Notes under the pieces: model-generated
Seen by the model: only the letters and a program-made list of their open reading frames with translations
Told to the model about the DNA's origin: nothing
Database searches by the model: none
DNA from: Candidatus Dadabacteria bacterium
Lineage (GTDB): Bacteria > Desulfobacterota_D > UBA1144 > Nemesobacterales > JADFKM01
Reading direction: 5' to 3'
DNA length: 46,731 nt
Assembly: GCA_022564935.1 (NCBI GenBank)
Contig: JADFKM010000007.1
Coordinates: 1-46,731, forward strand
In this document: one piece after another, positions 35,883 through 43,585 of the stretch
Layout of the letters: the number at the start of each line of letters is the position of its first letter
Position numbering within the stretch: position 1 is the stretch's first letter
Made by a program: the position numbers and the translations under genes

Positions 35883-36929
35883 ATGAAAAAAATGGTTAAG
35901 GGCTGGGTACACACCCCCGGCATCCACTGCGGCTCGGTGGCAATCCGCGACGTTATGGCCTACTGGGGCTTCGACCTGAGCGAAGCCATGTGCTTCGGGC
36001 TGGGCAGCGGAATGGGGTTTTTTTACATAGTAACTGCCGATTTCAGCCCCACAAGGATGATATTCATGAGAGGCCCCGGAATGGAGCACATCTTTTTCAA
36101 CCTCCTGGGCAAAAACACCCGCTGGAAATACGCTGACGACCCAGAGGAGGCCCTCAACACATCGAAGCAGCACATAGATAACAACATCCCCATTCTAATA
36201 CAGTCCGACATCTTCCACCTCGATTACTACGACTCTTCCACCCACTTCCCGGGACATGTGATAGGCCTGTGGGGATACGACGACGAAACCGAGATGTTTT
36301 ACGTGTCCGACACGGGGTTCGAGGAGCTTCAAACCGTCTCATACGAAAACCTCAAACGGGCGCGAACCTCCGACACCCCCCAATTCCCGCTCAAGAACAA
36401 CTGGTTTGAGGTGGATTTGAGACACCCCATACCGCCGCTTCCCGAGGTCATTCCCGAAGCTGTTCGCACAAACGCCCGCATGATGCTTGAGGGCGCCTCA
36501 AGCCCTCGCGGCACCTCGAGCGTGGAGCAGATAAAGCTCTGGTCCGAAGATCTCCCTGGCTGGCCGGAGGCCCTGGACTGGAAATGGTGCGCCAGGTTCG
36601 GATACCAGGTGATAGTAAAGCGGGGCGTCGATGGGGCGGGGTTCAGGCGGATGTACAGGGACTTCCTCAGAGAGGCAGAGGAGATAGTGCCAGAGCTGAA
36701 GACACTCAAGCTTTCGCAGAAAATGGACGCAATAGGGGCCGGGTGGGTCAAGGCGGCAGGCGTGTTGAAACAGATAAGCGAAGGGGACACTCCTGACACC
36801 AAGCTTCTCAAAAAAGCCTCAAGCCTCTCAAGGGAGCTTTGGGAAATGGAGGGGGAATATTACAGCACGGCGCTGGAAAAAGTCACAGGCGGTCTCAGCC
36901 GCTCCATAAGCGAGGGCGGATCCGCATGA
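35883..36929 (+). CDS. BtrH N-terminal/DUF4872-like protein
   Basis: The 348-residue product matches the BtrH_N-type cysteine fold: VHTPGIHCGSVAIRDVMAYWGFDLSEAM with Cys16 near the N-terminus, a later HFPGHVIGLWGYDDE histidine and MFYVSD aspartate, which fit a papain-like Cys-His-Asp triad. The C-terminal half (about 165-340) is DUF4872-like. The namesake BtrH transfers an acyl group in butirosin synthesis; relatives occur widely without known substrate. It has no clear Shine-Dalgarno. It overlaps the HAD phosphatase by 4 bases (ATGA), so the two likely act together. No antibiotic-biosynthesis genes are nearby. Confidence 0.75.
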   Translation: MKKMVKGWVHTPGIHCGSVAIRDVMAYWGFDLSEAMCFGLGSGMGFFYIVTADFSPTRMIFMRGPGMEHIFFNLLGKNTRWKYADDPEEALNTSKQHIDNNIPILIQSDIFHLDYYDSSTHFPGHVIGLWGYDDETEMFYVSDTGFEELQTVSYENLKRARTSDTPQFPLKNNWFEVDLRHPIPPLPEVIPEAVRTNARMMLEGASSPRGTSSVEQIKLWSEDLPGWPEALDWKWCARFGYQVIVKRGVDGAGFRRMYRDFLREAEEIVPELKTLKLSQKMDAIGAGWVKAAGVLKQISEGDTPDTKLLKKASSLSRELWEMEGEYYSTALEKVTGGLSRSISEGGSA

Positions 36930-37603
36930 AACTGGTCCTGTTCGACATCGACGGCACTATCTTAACCTCCGATGGGGCGGCAATCCGCGCCGTAAACCGC
37001 GCTTTCTTCAACATTTACGGAATCGAACACGCTGTCGACGGCATCGAGGCGGCAGGCCGAACAGACCCGGCTATAGTGGGCGATATGTTCACCCGCAACC
37101 TCGGAAGGGAGCACGAGGCTCACGAGCTCGAGCGTCTCTTCGAGGAATACGTCAAGGAGCTTGAAGCGGACCTCTCCGGCTCCGACGGTCTTATGATATT
37201 TCCGGGCATACCCGAGCTTCTTAGCGAGCTTTCAGTCAGGGACGACATCGTTCTCGGCATCGCCACGGGAAACATCGAGCCGGGAGCCCGCCTAAAGCTC
37301 GCCCACTCAGGGCTGAACTCCTATTTCCCATTCGGCGGTTTCGGCTCAGACTCACCCCGCCGCGAAGGGCTCATACGAATCGCAATCGAAAGGGGGCAGT
37401 CTTACCTGCCGCCCGGAGTGGAGTATGAAGAGGTGATTGTAGTAGGCGACACACACCACGACATCATCGGTGGCCGCGCCGCCGGGGCAAGGGTGGTCGC
37501 CGTGGCCACGGGCACAAATTCCATGAGCGAGCTGCGGGAGCACGACCCCGAGCACCTGTTCGCCGACTTCAGCAATGTACGGAGCGTGCTTGAGGTGTTT
37601 TGA
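36926..37603 (+). CDS. HAD-superfamily hydrolase (phosphoglycolate phosphatase-like)
   Basis: The 225-residue product opens with KLVLFDIDGTILTSDGAA, the HAD DxDxT nucleophile motif. It then shows a helical cap (AIRAVNRAFFNIYGIEHAVDG), GIATGNIEPGARLKLAHSGL (motif 2), and VVVGDTHHDIIGGRAAGARVVAVATG (motif 4). It should hydrolyse a small phosphorylated metabolite. I set the start at ATG 36926, overlapping the BtrH-like stop, because it places the HAD motif at the N-terminus; an earlier in-frame start at 36839 lies inside the upstream gene. It is translationally coupled to that gene. Confidence 0.9.
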   Translation: MKLVLFDIDGTILTSDGAAIRAVNRAFFNIYGIEHAVDGIEAAGRTDPAIVGDMFTRNLGREHEAHELERLFEEYVKELEADLSGSDGLMIFPGIPELLSELSVRDDIVLGIATGNIEPGARLKLAHSGLNSYFPFGGFGSDSPRREGLIRIAIERGQSYLPPGVEYEEVIVVGDTHHDIIGGRAAGARVVAVATGTNSMSELREHDPEHLFADFSNVRSVLEVF

Positions 37604-37618
37604 GGTGAATCAAAGTCT

Positions 37619-38308
37619 TCAGCCTATCTCAATCATCATTCGTCTCATTTCGTTATCCCTGTTAATAGTCACAATATCAATTGGTTCTGAGTAATGATTA
37701 CCGGTAGAGAGTTCATAAAGGTGCAGGATATGGGCATCACAACTCTCGATTCTACATTCATGTGTCTCGAAAATTCTTGGTATCCCTAATGTTTTAGGAT
37801 TTCCTAATATTTTCCTGGCTACAACAGTTACTGTTTCACCCTTATGTCTTAAGATTTCCCCACATTTGGAATTTCTACTAGCTATTAGCTCCTCATAAAT
37901 CTTATCGGATGCTTCAACACTTTCCGACCCGATTCTGACAAAAGCTGGCCCGGAAAAATGAGGACGGTTCGAGCTTGATTTAACGCCTACTGCTACCACT
38001 TTTACATTTGAAATATTAAGGACTCTGATAAAATACTCTAACTTAGGGTAACATTCGTCCGCTATTTCTCTAACTGTTTTTTGGACTTTATCTGGATTTG
38101 GTACACCCTGAACTTCGCCATCATTTTTGATACCTATAAACAAAAAGGCATACAGCTCTTCGGGTACAGAATTTGCAAATGCAACCAATGTCCGCCGTAT
38201 TTCTGCTTTTTTGACACCCGCATGTTTTCGCTCTATGAAATTGTCTTCTGAATCATTAACTCGATCCAAAATTTCTTCATCGCTAACTTTTTCAAAATTT
38301 GAATTCAT
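37619..38308 (-). CDS. AlbA_2 (Schlafen-like) domain protein
   Basis: The 229-residue product is AT-rich compared with its neighbours. The N-terminal region (about 15-130) fits an AlbA_2 (divergent AAA_4, Schlafen-like) domain: EDNFIERKHAGVKKAEIRRTLVAFANS then AFLFIGIKNDGEVQGV, FIRVLN and AFVRIGSESVEAS. Such domains bind nucleic acid or act in Schlafen-type nuclease folds, and some occur in defence systems. The C-terminal half (about 145-229) is not recognised. The low GC indicates transfer. It lies just downstream of the HAS-barrel/NurA pair on the same strand, but a 45-base gap and different base composition argue against a common origin. Confidence 0.72.
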   Translation of the reverse strand: MNSNFEKVSDEEILDRVNDSEDNFIERKHAGVKKAEIRRTLVAFANSVPEELYAFLFIGIKNDGEVQGVPNPDKVQKTVREIADECYPKLEYFIRVLNISNVKVVAVGVKSSSNRPHFSGPAFVRIGSESVEASDKIYEELIASRNSKCGEILRHKGETVTVVARKILGNPKTLGIPRIFETHECRIESCDAHILHLYELSTGNHYSEPIDIVTINRDNEMRRMMIEIG

Positions 38309-38352
38309 TTTTTGAATAGGTAGTAAGAATCTTACTAACTAATATTACCCCC

Positions 38353-38925
38353 TCACCCCACAAGCCTCCTCATCACTGCGCTGAGCCTCTCGTAGTCGTC
38401 CTTGAATATGCGCACCAGGCTCTTTCCCATACGCACTATATAGTCGGTATCGCCGCTCCGGGCTTCCTGCGCGAACCCGAGCGACGCCACAAGGAGCTCG
38501 TCCACGGGGACGTTCGGCGCAGACGCTATCGTGCGCAGGTAGAAGTCCTCGGAGCTAAGACCGGACACCTCTTTGTCAGTGCACAGGTAAACGAACGAAT
38601 GTATTGACGGGGGCACGGGAGAGAGGGAAAAGCGCATCCTGCCGTTTTGGGAATGGGCGATCGTCAGCACATGGAACTCGGTCTGCAGTATCTCGAAGAT
38701 CTGCGGCTGCTCCCGCCGTAGCTCCTCAAGCGGCATCCCTAGCGCAGTAGCCCTCCTTCCCGGCTCCCTGCTCTCGGTGATTATCTCGCACACGACGCCG
38801 TAGACCACGGGCTGTGTGTCTGTCTTTACGAACGTTCCAAAAGACGGCGCCTGCCCAACATAGGGCGAGAGCGCAACATACGTCCTGGTCGTCGACTCAA
38901 TTACCTCTCCTGCATGGGCGCTCAT
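38353..38925 (-). CDS. HAS-barrel-like protein, partner of NurA
   Basis: The 190-residue product starts with GEVIESTTRTYVALSPYVGQAPSFGTFVKT followed by YGVVCEIITES, which fits the HAS barrel (HerA-ATP synthase barrel) found at the N-terminus of HerA helicases. The rest (about 70-190) is helical and unfamiliar, with no Walker A or B motif, so the ATPase domain of HerA is missing. The start overlaps the NurA stop by 4 bases, so the two are coupled. NurA normally works with HerA in DNA end resection. This small protein may bridge NurA to a HerA encoded elsewhere, or have a separate role. The HAS call is by pattern only. Confidence 0.62.
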   Translation of the reverse strand: MSAHAGEVIESTTRTYVALSPYVGQAPSFGTFVKTDTQPVVYGVVCEIITESREPGRRATALGMPLEELRREQPQIFEILQTEFHVLTIAHSQNGRMRFSLSPVPPSIHSFVYLCTDKEVSGLSSEDFYLRTIASAPNVPVDELLVASLGFAQEARSGDTDYIVRMGKSLVRIFKDDYERLSAVMRRLVG

Positions 38926-40139
38926 ACCACAGGCCTCCTTTTCGAGACGGCTTTCCGGGACACCCTCACCTTGAAATCGGACTTTACGAGCGCCTCCCTT
39001 ACCAGCTCGAAGAAGAAATCCCTGTCCCTTCCCCTAACAACGGCCTGCTCGTGCGCCTCCATCAACACAACCGGGTAGCCGCCGCCCTTTTTCGCCTGGT
39101 CGTATATGAGGGTGTGAGTGCGGTCGATGAGCGCCGGGTCGTCGGCAAGCCAGGCCGGCACCTCCACTCTGACGACCTCCGCACCGGTGTTGAGGTAGAA
39201 GAAGCACACGGCGTGCGGGCCGTAGCGCTGCAGTATTTTTGACGAGCTTCTAAAAACGGCCGACCTCTCCCCCTCTTTGAGCACGCGGGAAAAAAGGGCC
39301 CTGTCGGTGACGCCCTCCACCGGCTGGCACGGGAGGGAGTCGAGGTGAGTGTACGGACACTGGTTGCACAGGCTCACTTCCTCGGGACACAGCCCCACGC
39401 GCAGGGCGTTCACCACGTCGGTGCTCCCGGGGTAGCTGATATAACCGGCAATTGGTATGCTCATGGCCCTGATATCGTCCAGGAACCCGACAAACTCCTC
39501 CATAATCCTGTCCCTGAAATCAGCGGGCTTTCCCTCGAGAGTCCACAGTATCAGGGTTCCGTCGACAAGGGCCAGGACGCTCTCTTTCCCGCCGCACTCA
39601 CGGGCGAGACGGAGGATCTCTTCCATCTCCATCATTGTCCTTCTCATGGAAATGACCTCGGTGTTTACCGGAACCCTCCTGCCGTCCCATGCGGTGAACC
39701 TGTCCTCCTCGGTGTAGAAAAACTCGGGCAGGGATTTTAGCAGCGCGCGAGCATGAGAGCCATAACGTATCAGAACGGAGCCCGTGTTTATCAGATAGCA
39801 CGGCAGGGTCTCGTGTCTGTCGGGGAAGATTTGTGAGCCGTCCGAGGCAATTACAGTGAAGTCCGAGGGACGCGGGGGAAGTGGATAGGCGGTGTTAGGC
39901 GGGCTGTCCACACCCGCCACGAGCCAGGAAGTCTTGCTTTTTTCCACCTTATTTGAGAGCTTTTCCCAGTCGTCCGAGCGGTCGTTAAGCTCTTTAAGAG
40001 CAGTGTCGAGCTTCCGGATAAATTCGTCCATGAAATCGGCCTGCCGCTCCACCATCTCGTTTATCTGAGGCTTGAGAGTTGCGATGTTGAGCATGTCAAC
40101 CCAAAGGGTAACATGCGGCGGTGAGGCAAACAAGGACAC
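38922..40139 (-). CDS. NurA-domain nuclease
   Basis: The 405-residue product has a coiled-coil-like N-terminus (about 1-70, ELNDRSDDWEKLSNKVEKSK). A NurA domain follows, with FTVIASDGSQIFPDRHE (the conserved metal-binding Asp), LALVDGTLILW and PIAGYISYPGSTDVVNALRVG, and a C-terminal stretch of HTLIYDQAKKGGGYPVVLMEAHEQAVV. NurA nucleases digest DNA 5' ends with HerA in double-strand break repair, best known in archaea and also in some bacteria. The protein contains several cysteines (ECGGK, LCPEEVSLCNQCPY). The following gene encodes a HAS-barrel-like protein overlapping by 4 bases. No HerA ATPase is in the window. Confidence 0.85.
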   Translation of the reverse strand: MSLFASPPHVTLWVDMLNIATLKPQINEMVERQADFMDEFIRKLDTALKELNDRSDDWEKLSNKVEKSKTSWLVAGVDSPPNTAYPLPPRPSDFTVIASDGSQIFPDRHETLPCYLINTGSVLIRYGSHARALLKSLPEFFYTEEDRFTAWDGRRVPVNTEVISMRRTMMEMEEILRLARECGGKESVLALVDGTLILWTLEGKPADFRDRIMEEFVGFLDDIRAMSIPIAGYISYPGSTDVVNALRVGLCPEEVSLCNQCPYTHLDSLPCQPVEGVTDRALFSRVLKEGERSAVFRSSSKILQRYGPHAVCFFYLNTGAEVVRVEVPAWLADDPALIDRTHTLIYDQAKKGGGYPVVLMEAHEQAVVRGRDRDFFFELVREALVKSDFKVRVSRKAVSKRRPVV

Positions 40140-40216
40140 TCAACGAAGCAAAGTTCGGGAGAAAAATTTCCGAAATTATATTTTGGTTGCCCAAAAATTA
40201 TAATAATTTAAAAACA

Positions 40217-40452
40217 ATGAAAAAGCCCCTAAAGGTACTCAGGCCCGAGAAGAGGCTCTACACGGTAGTATTTTTTTCGTCACGTCACGCTGCAACGCAA
40301 AGTGCAGGACGTGCTTTTACTGGTAGGAGCTAAACCAAAAAGGGGATCTGAGCTACGATGAGATTCGGAAGCTTTCTCTGACTATGCCCCCGTTCCACGA
40401 CCTGCTGTTAAGCGGGGGCGAGCCGTCCCTGAGAGAAGACCTTAGAGCATCA
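40217..40452 (+). pseudogene. Radical SAM gene remnant
   Basis: ATG 40217 starts MKKPLKVLRPEKRLYTVVFF; then a tract of seven T (40271-40277) marks a frame change. In the new frame FFVTSRCNAKCRTCFYW appears, with the radical SAM motif C-x3-C-x2-C (codons at 40291, 40303, 40312). A TAG follows at 40324 where relatives have Glu (EELN). The frame continues ELNQKGDLSYDEIRKLS and FHDLLLSGGEPSLREDL, with the GGEP SAM-binding motif. After about 40452 no homology is recognisable up to about 40700. The gene is therefore inactivated by at least one frameshift and one stop. The ancestor was a one-domain radical SAM enzyme of unknown substrate. Confidence 0.85.
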
Positions 40453-40851
40453 GGTTCTCCCCGCGCGCAATGCTGTGGGAGATCCCAAAGAGCTATCTGA
40501 GCAGGTATTTCTGGTAGCGCCCATCATACAGTGTTATTCGTCCGCTCGAATAACTACGTACCACAGATGAAGCAACCTCTACCAAACTCGACTTTTTTAC
40601 TCAAAGTGGAACGCCCGCCCCTATTCGGCTGAATACTACATACAAAACCTGAAGCAAATAAGCGGGTGCTTCGTACATGCGAAAAGCCCGCCTTCTCACG
40701 GGTTCAATTTACATAATACCTCCAACCGGTTTAAAATAGTATACGAGAGCACATGCTCTGCTGTTCGGGCAGAATATAAACGGAACATGCCAAAGGAAAG
40801 GGCGATAACGCCCATGCATCGAAACAAAATATTTTTTTCGGAGATCAAACA
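40453..40851. other. 399-base interval, decayed sequence
   Basis: The stretch after the radical SAM remnant has stops in all frames. Short pieces such as SAEYYIQNLKQISGC may be its eroded C-terminal half, but I cannot align them confidently. The last 150 bases form the upstream region of the 40852 gene, with a weak GGAG Shine-Dalgarno about 10 bases before its ATG. Confidence 0.4.
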
Positions 40852-42162
40852 ATGGAAATACCCAAAGGACTGTACGAAGCGTTAAACTTCGGGCTTTACG
40901 ACTCAATTTTCACCCGCCGCTCCCGCAGGTTCGGCCTCGGCATGGAGCTTACTGAAGGCACCCTCAAACACAAATCCCGGTACGCTCCGATGCCCCTGAC
41001 GGAGCTCGAAGAGGCGATGCTCATATGGGCAGGCACGGGGACGACGGGGCTTGCCCTCGGAGACATGCCGAAGACGGGAATATCGTGGCTCTTCCAATGG
41101 ACGGGCCGCTCGTGGCCGTGCTCGTGCAACTCACACTCAACGGAGCTGTTTTATACAAACGATTCGGGAGTTTATATGGTCAGGCTGTTAGACCTCATGC
41201 CCGAAGACGGGGAAACATCCATTTTCTACGGCAAATCCAGAGAAGAGCAAGCCGAAACTGCTCTGCGCATGTTCAAAAAGAGCCTCGTGAAGCTCCAGGA
41301 CGGAAGGGCCGACATGCCCAAGGGGGAGCCCGGACTATTTGACTTCAACGCTTGGAACGTGAACAAGCCCGGCACCACGTTCTTCGTGCCCGTCACCAAT
41401 ATCACGGTCGAGTATATGGTGCTCTTGTTCATCTATTTCGGGGCCAAATACGGCTTTAACATCATCGACGAGCTTAACGACGGCAGGTCGTGCGGTCTGG
41501 ATAAATGGATCGATCGCGGCTATATCAAAAAGGACGTAGAGCTCTCGCTATTCGACTTAGAGCTGAGGGTTCTTACAACTCTCAACGTAGAGCAGGCCTT
41601 CATATGCCAGAATCTCAACCTGGCGCTCCAGGCCCTCGGACTCGGAGGCTGGGCTTTCACGGGAATGCTCCCACACTACGCCCTCGGACTGAAGCCCGAG
41701 CACAAGGGGCTGGGTTTCAGGTTCGTCGCCCCGGAGCGGAGCCTCAGGAAATTACTACACCCCGTGCCCGTAGGCCGCGACGGCGTGTTCGAGGCGCTGT
41801 GCCCGCCTTACGTAGGGGACATGGGGGAAGCGGTGGACAAATTCCTCCGAGTAAGGGGCGAGTTTTGGAAGGAAGATAACCCTTACCCATACCGCGACCC
41901 CGCCGGGGTGCTGGCCGATGAGTACCACCCCTCGGAGGTCAGGATCGAGATAGTAAAGGACTTCTGCAACTACGTCTATGAGAACTACGGGAGGTTCCCG
42001 GCTTTTCTCGACCCGATGTTCGTAAGGCTGTGTTTTCAAGCTCACCACCTCGACCTCGAATTCTACGACACACACTACAGCGAGGGCCCGTACACAGACG
42101 TTCACAAGAACCACTTCGCCCTGTGGCACCCCGAACACTCAGGCGGGCCGCCTGAGAAATAG
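40852..42162 (+). CDS. Unrecognised protein, nitroreductase-like hints
   Basis: This 436-residue protein is not recognised with confidence. The N-terminus has FTRRSRRFGLGMELTEGTLKH and a later LTELEEAMLIWAGTGTTG. A central QNLNLALQALGLGGWAFTG resembles the second FMN-binding region of nitroreductase-fold proteins, and the RRSRR start resembles the first phosphate-binding region. If correct, it would be an unusually long flavoenzyme. There are no signal peptide or membrane segments, and few cysteines. The C-terminal 60 residues are rich in His and aromatic residues (FQAHHLDLEFYDTHYSEG). The upstream neighbour is the radical SAM pseudogene. Confidence 0.65.
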   Translation: MEIPKGLYEALNFGLYDSIFTRRSRRFGLGMELTEGTLKHKSRYAPMPLTELEEAMLIWAGTGTTGLALGDMPKTGISWLFQWTGRSWPCSCNSHSTELFYTNDSGVYMVRLLDLMPEDGETSIFYGKSREEQAETALRMFKKSLVKLQDGRADMPKGEPGLFDFNAWNVNKPGTTFFVPVTNITVEYMVLLFIYFGAKYGFNIIDELNDGRSCGLDKWIDRGYIKKDVELSLFDLELRVLTTLNVEQAFICQNLNLALQALGLGGWAFTGMLPHYALGLKPEHKGLGFRFVAPERSLRKLLHPVPVGRDGVFEALCPPYVGDMGEAVDKFLRVRGEFWKEDNPYPYRDPAGVLADEYHPSEVRIEIVKDFCNYVYENYGRFPAFLDPMFVRLCFQAHHLDLEFYDTHYSEGPYTDVHKNHFALWHPEHSGGPPEK

Positions 42163-42380
42163 GGTTTTATCCACGGCTGCTGGTATTGAGCGAGCCGATG
42201 GGAAGGTTGTGAACAAACCGCATGTCTTAAAGCGACGGTTTTATGAAGCGGGAAACCGGGGTTTTCGGCGCATATTTCCCAAACCGCCTTCTGCCCTGAG
42301 CAAAGAACCATTGAAATTAATCCACCCCCCAAATGCTGAATAAACGCATCCGGTGGTTTTTATCTGCCGCAATAAACCAA

Positions 42381-42409
42381 TTGACAAAAATTTTAATCTG
42401 TGCGATATT
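42381..42409 (+). promoter_or_regulatory. Cold-shock gene promoter
   Basis: A perfect TTGACA (42381-42386) is followed after 17 bases by GATATT (42404-42409). Transcription would start near 42416, giving a leader of about 27 bases to the TTG start of the cold-shock gene. Confidence 0.6.
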
Positions 42410-42442
42410 AGAGGTGGCGCTAAGTGACGGAGGTTGGGAGTT

Positions 42443-42751
42443 TTGTTGAAGGGAAAAGTTAAGTGGTTTAACAACGCCAAGGGCTACGGTTTTCTAGAGA
42501 ATGACGGCGGAGATGGGGACGTTTTCGTGCATTACAGCGTTATAGAGGGCGACGGTTATAAGACCCTTCTTCGAGGTGAGGTCGTAGAATTTAAACTCGA
42601 AGAGGGGCAGAGGGGCCCTCTCGCAGTCAAAGTGCTCAGGGCAGAAGGGGCAGAACAAAGCGAGCAGGTGCAGCAGGAGCCAGAGCAGGCAGAAGCAGAA
42701 CGAAGCGAGCAGGTGCAGCAGGAGCCAGAGCAGGCAGAAGCAGAAGAATAA
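42443..42751 (+). CDS. Cold-shock domain protein with duplicated acidic tail
   Basis: The 102-residue protein has a full CSD (about 1-67): [18 protein letters not shown] and [17 protein letters not shown], the RNP-1 and RNP-2 type nucleic-acid-binding motifs. It binds single-stranded RNA or DNA. The chosen start is TTG 42443, with GGAGG at 42429-42433 spaced 9 bases; other TTG codons at 42434 and 42446 are less well placed. After the CSD come two near-identical 15-residue units [15 protein letters not shown] and [15 protein letters not shown] plus EE. The acidic Gln/Glu tail is absent in ordinary 65-75-residue cold-shock proteins. Confidence 0.92.
   Translation: MLKGKVKWFNNAKGYGFLENDGGDGDVFVHYSVIEGDGYKTLLRGEVVEFKLEEGQRGPLAVKVLRAEGAEQSEQVQQEPEQAEAERSEQVQQEPEQAEAEE
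42653..42742 (+). repeat. 45-base tandem duplication in the cold-shock gene tail
   Basis: Two adjacent 45-base units, 42653-42697 and 42698-42742, differ at one base (caa versus cga, Gln to Arg). Each encodes one 15-residue repeat. The near identity points to recent duplication. Confidence 0.9.
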
Positions 42752-42901
42752 AGCGGCCTAACTGTAATCTTTGATACATGCTGAGAAGCTTTAGCGCCGA
42801 CTTTGAAACACAGTCCCCAGTAAAGTAATGCAGTAAAGCAAGCCCGGAGTGTCCAGTCAACGGCGCTTCATGTTACCCGGCAGTTCCTCACCCCTTTTTT
42901 A

Positions 42902-43441
42902 TCACCCCCCGTCCAGGTAAAACCAGTAAAAGGCCACAGCAACGAGGGAGTGTGTGATTTCCCCACTCTTTACAAGCTCCGTCATTTCCCCCGCAGGGAT
43001 CGTTAATATCTCTATGTCTTCGGTGCCGTCCAGGCGCTGCCCCCCAGCCTTTTGCGCATCTACGGCAAGGAATGTATAGCAGGCGTTGTTCTGTATGGCG
43101 GGATTGGGGTGCACCTTGCCTATCTGCCGCCACGCGCTCGAAGCGTAGCCGGTTTCCTCAAAAAGCTCTCTCCTCGCCGCTTCAAGCGGCTCTTCGCCAC
43201 CGTCGACCATGCCGCCGGGTATCTCAAGCGTAACGGAGCGTGTGCCGTGGCGGTACTGCCTGATGAGCACGATTTCCTTCTCGGGGGTGATTGCCACGAC
43301 GTTTACCCAATCCGGCACCTCAAGGACGTAGAAGTTGTGCTCAAGGCCCGTGACGGGCGAAACGCTCCAGTCTTTTCTGGTGGAAAAGACCTTGAGCGAA
43401 TTGAGCATCTCCGACTTCACAACACTCCACTTCTTTATCAT
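42902..43441 (-). CDS. Nudix hydrolase (ADP-ribose pyrophosphatase-like)
   Basis: The 179-residue product has the Nudix box GGMVDGGEEPLEAARRELFEETGY, written here in pieces as GGMVDGGEEP and RRELFEETGY, matching G-x5-E-x7-RE-U-x-EE-x-G-U. The preceding IRQYRHGTRSVTLEIPGG is typical of ADP-sugar pyrophosphatases of the NudF type. It should hydrolyse ADP-ribose or another nucleoside diphosphate sugar. No operon partner is evident: the cold-shock gene converges with it and the crotonase gene ends about 145 bases upstream on the same strand. Confidence 0.9.
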   Translation of the reverse strand: MIKKWSVVKSEMLNSLKVFSTRKDWSVSPVTGLEHNFYVLEVPDWVNVVAITPEKEIVLIRQYRHGTRSVTLEIPGGMVDGGEEPLEAARRELFEETGYASSAWRQIGKVHPNPAIQNNACYTFLAVDAQKAGGQRLDGTEDIEILTIPAGEMTELVKSGEITHSLVAVAFYWFYLDGG

Positions 43442-43585
43442 AGTTTATTCCTTAATTCTAAATTCTCACTCGCTGCATTGAGCTATCCACTCCTACCTGG
43501 GATATATATCCTGGGTATTTATCTGGGGTCTATAAAAATCTATCGCCAATAACCGACGAATGTAATTCAAAGCATATGTCCCCAG

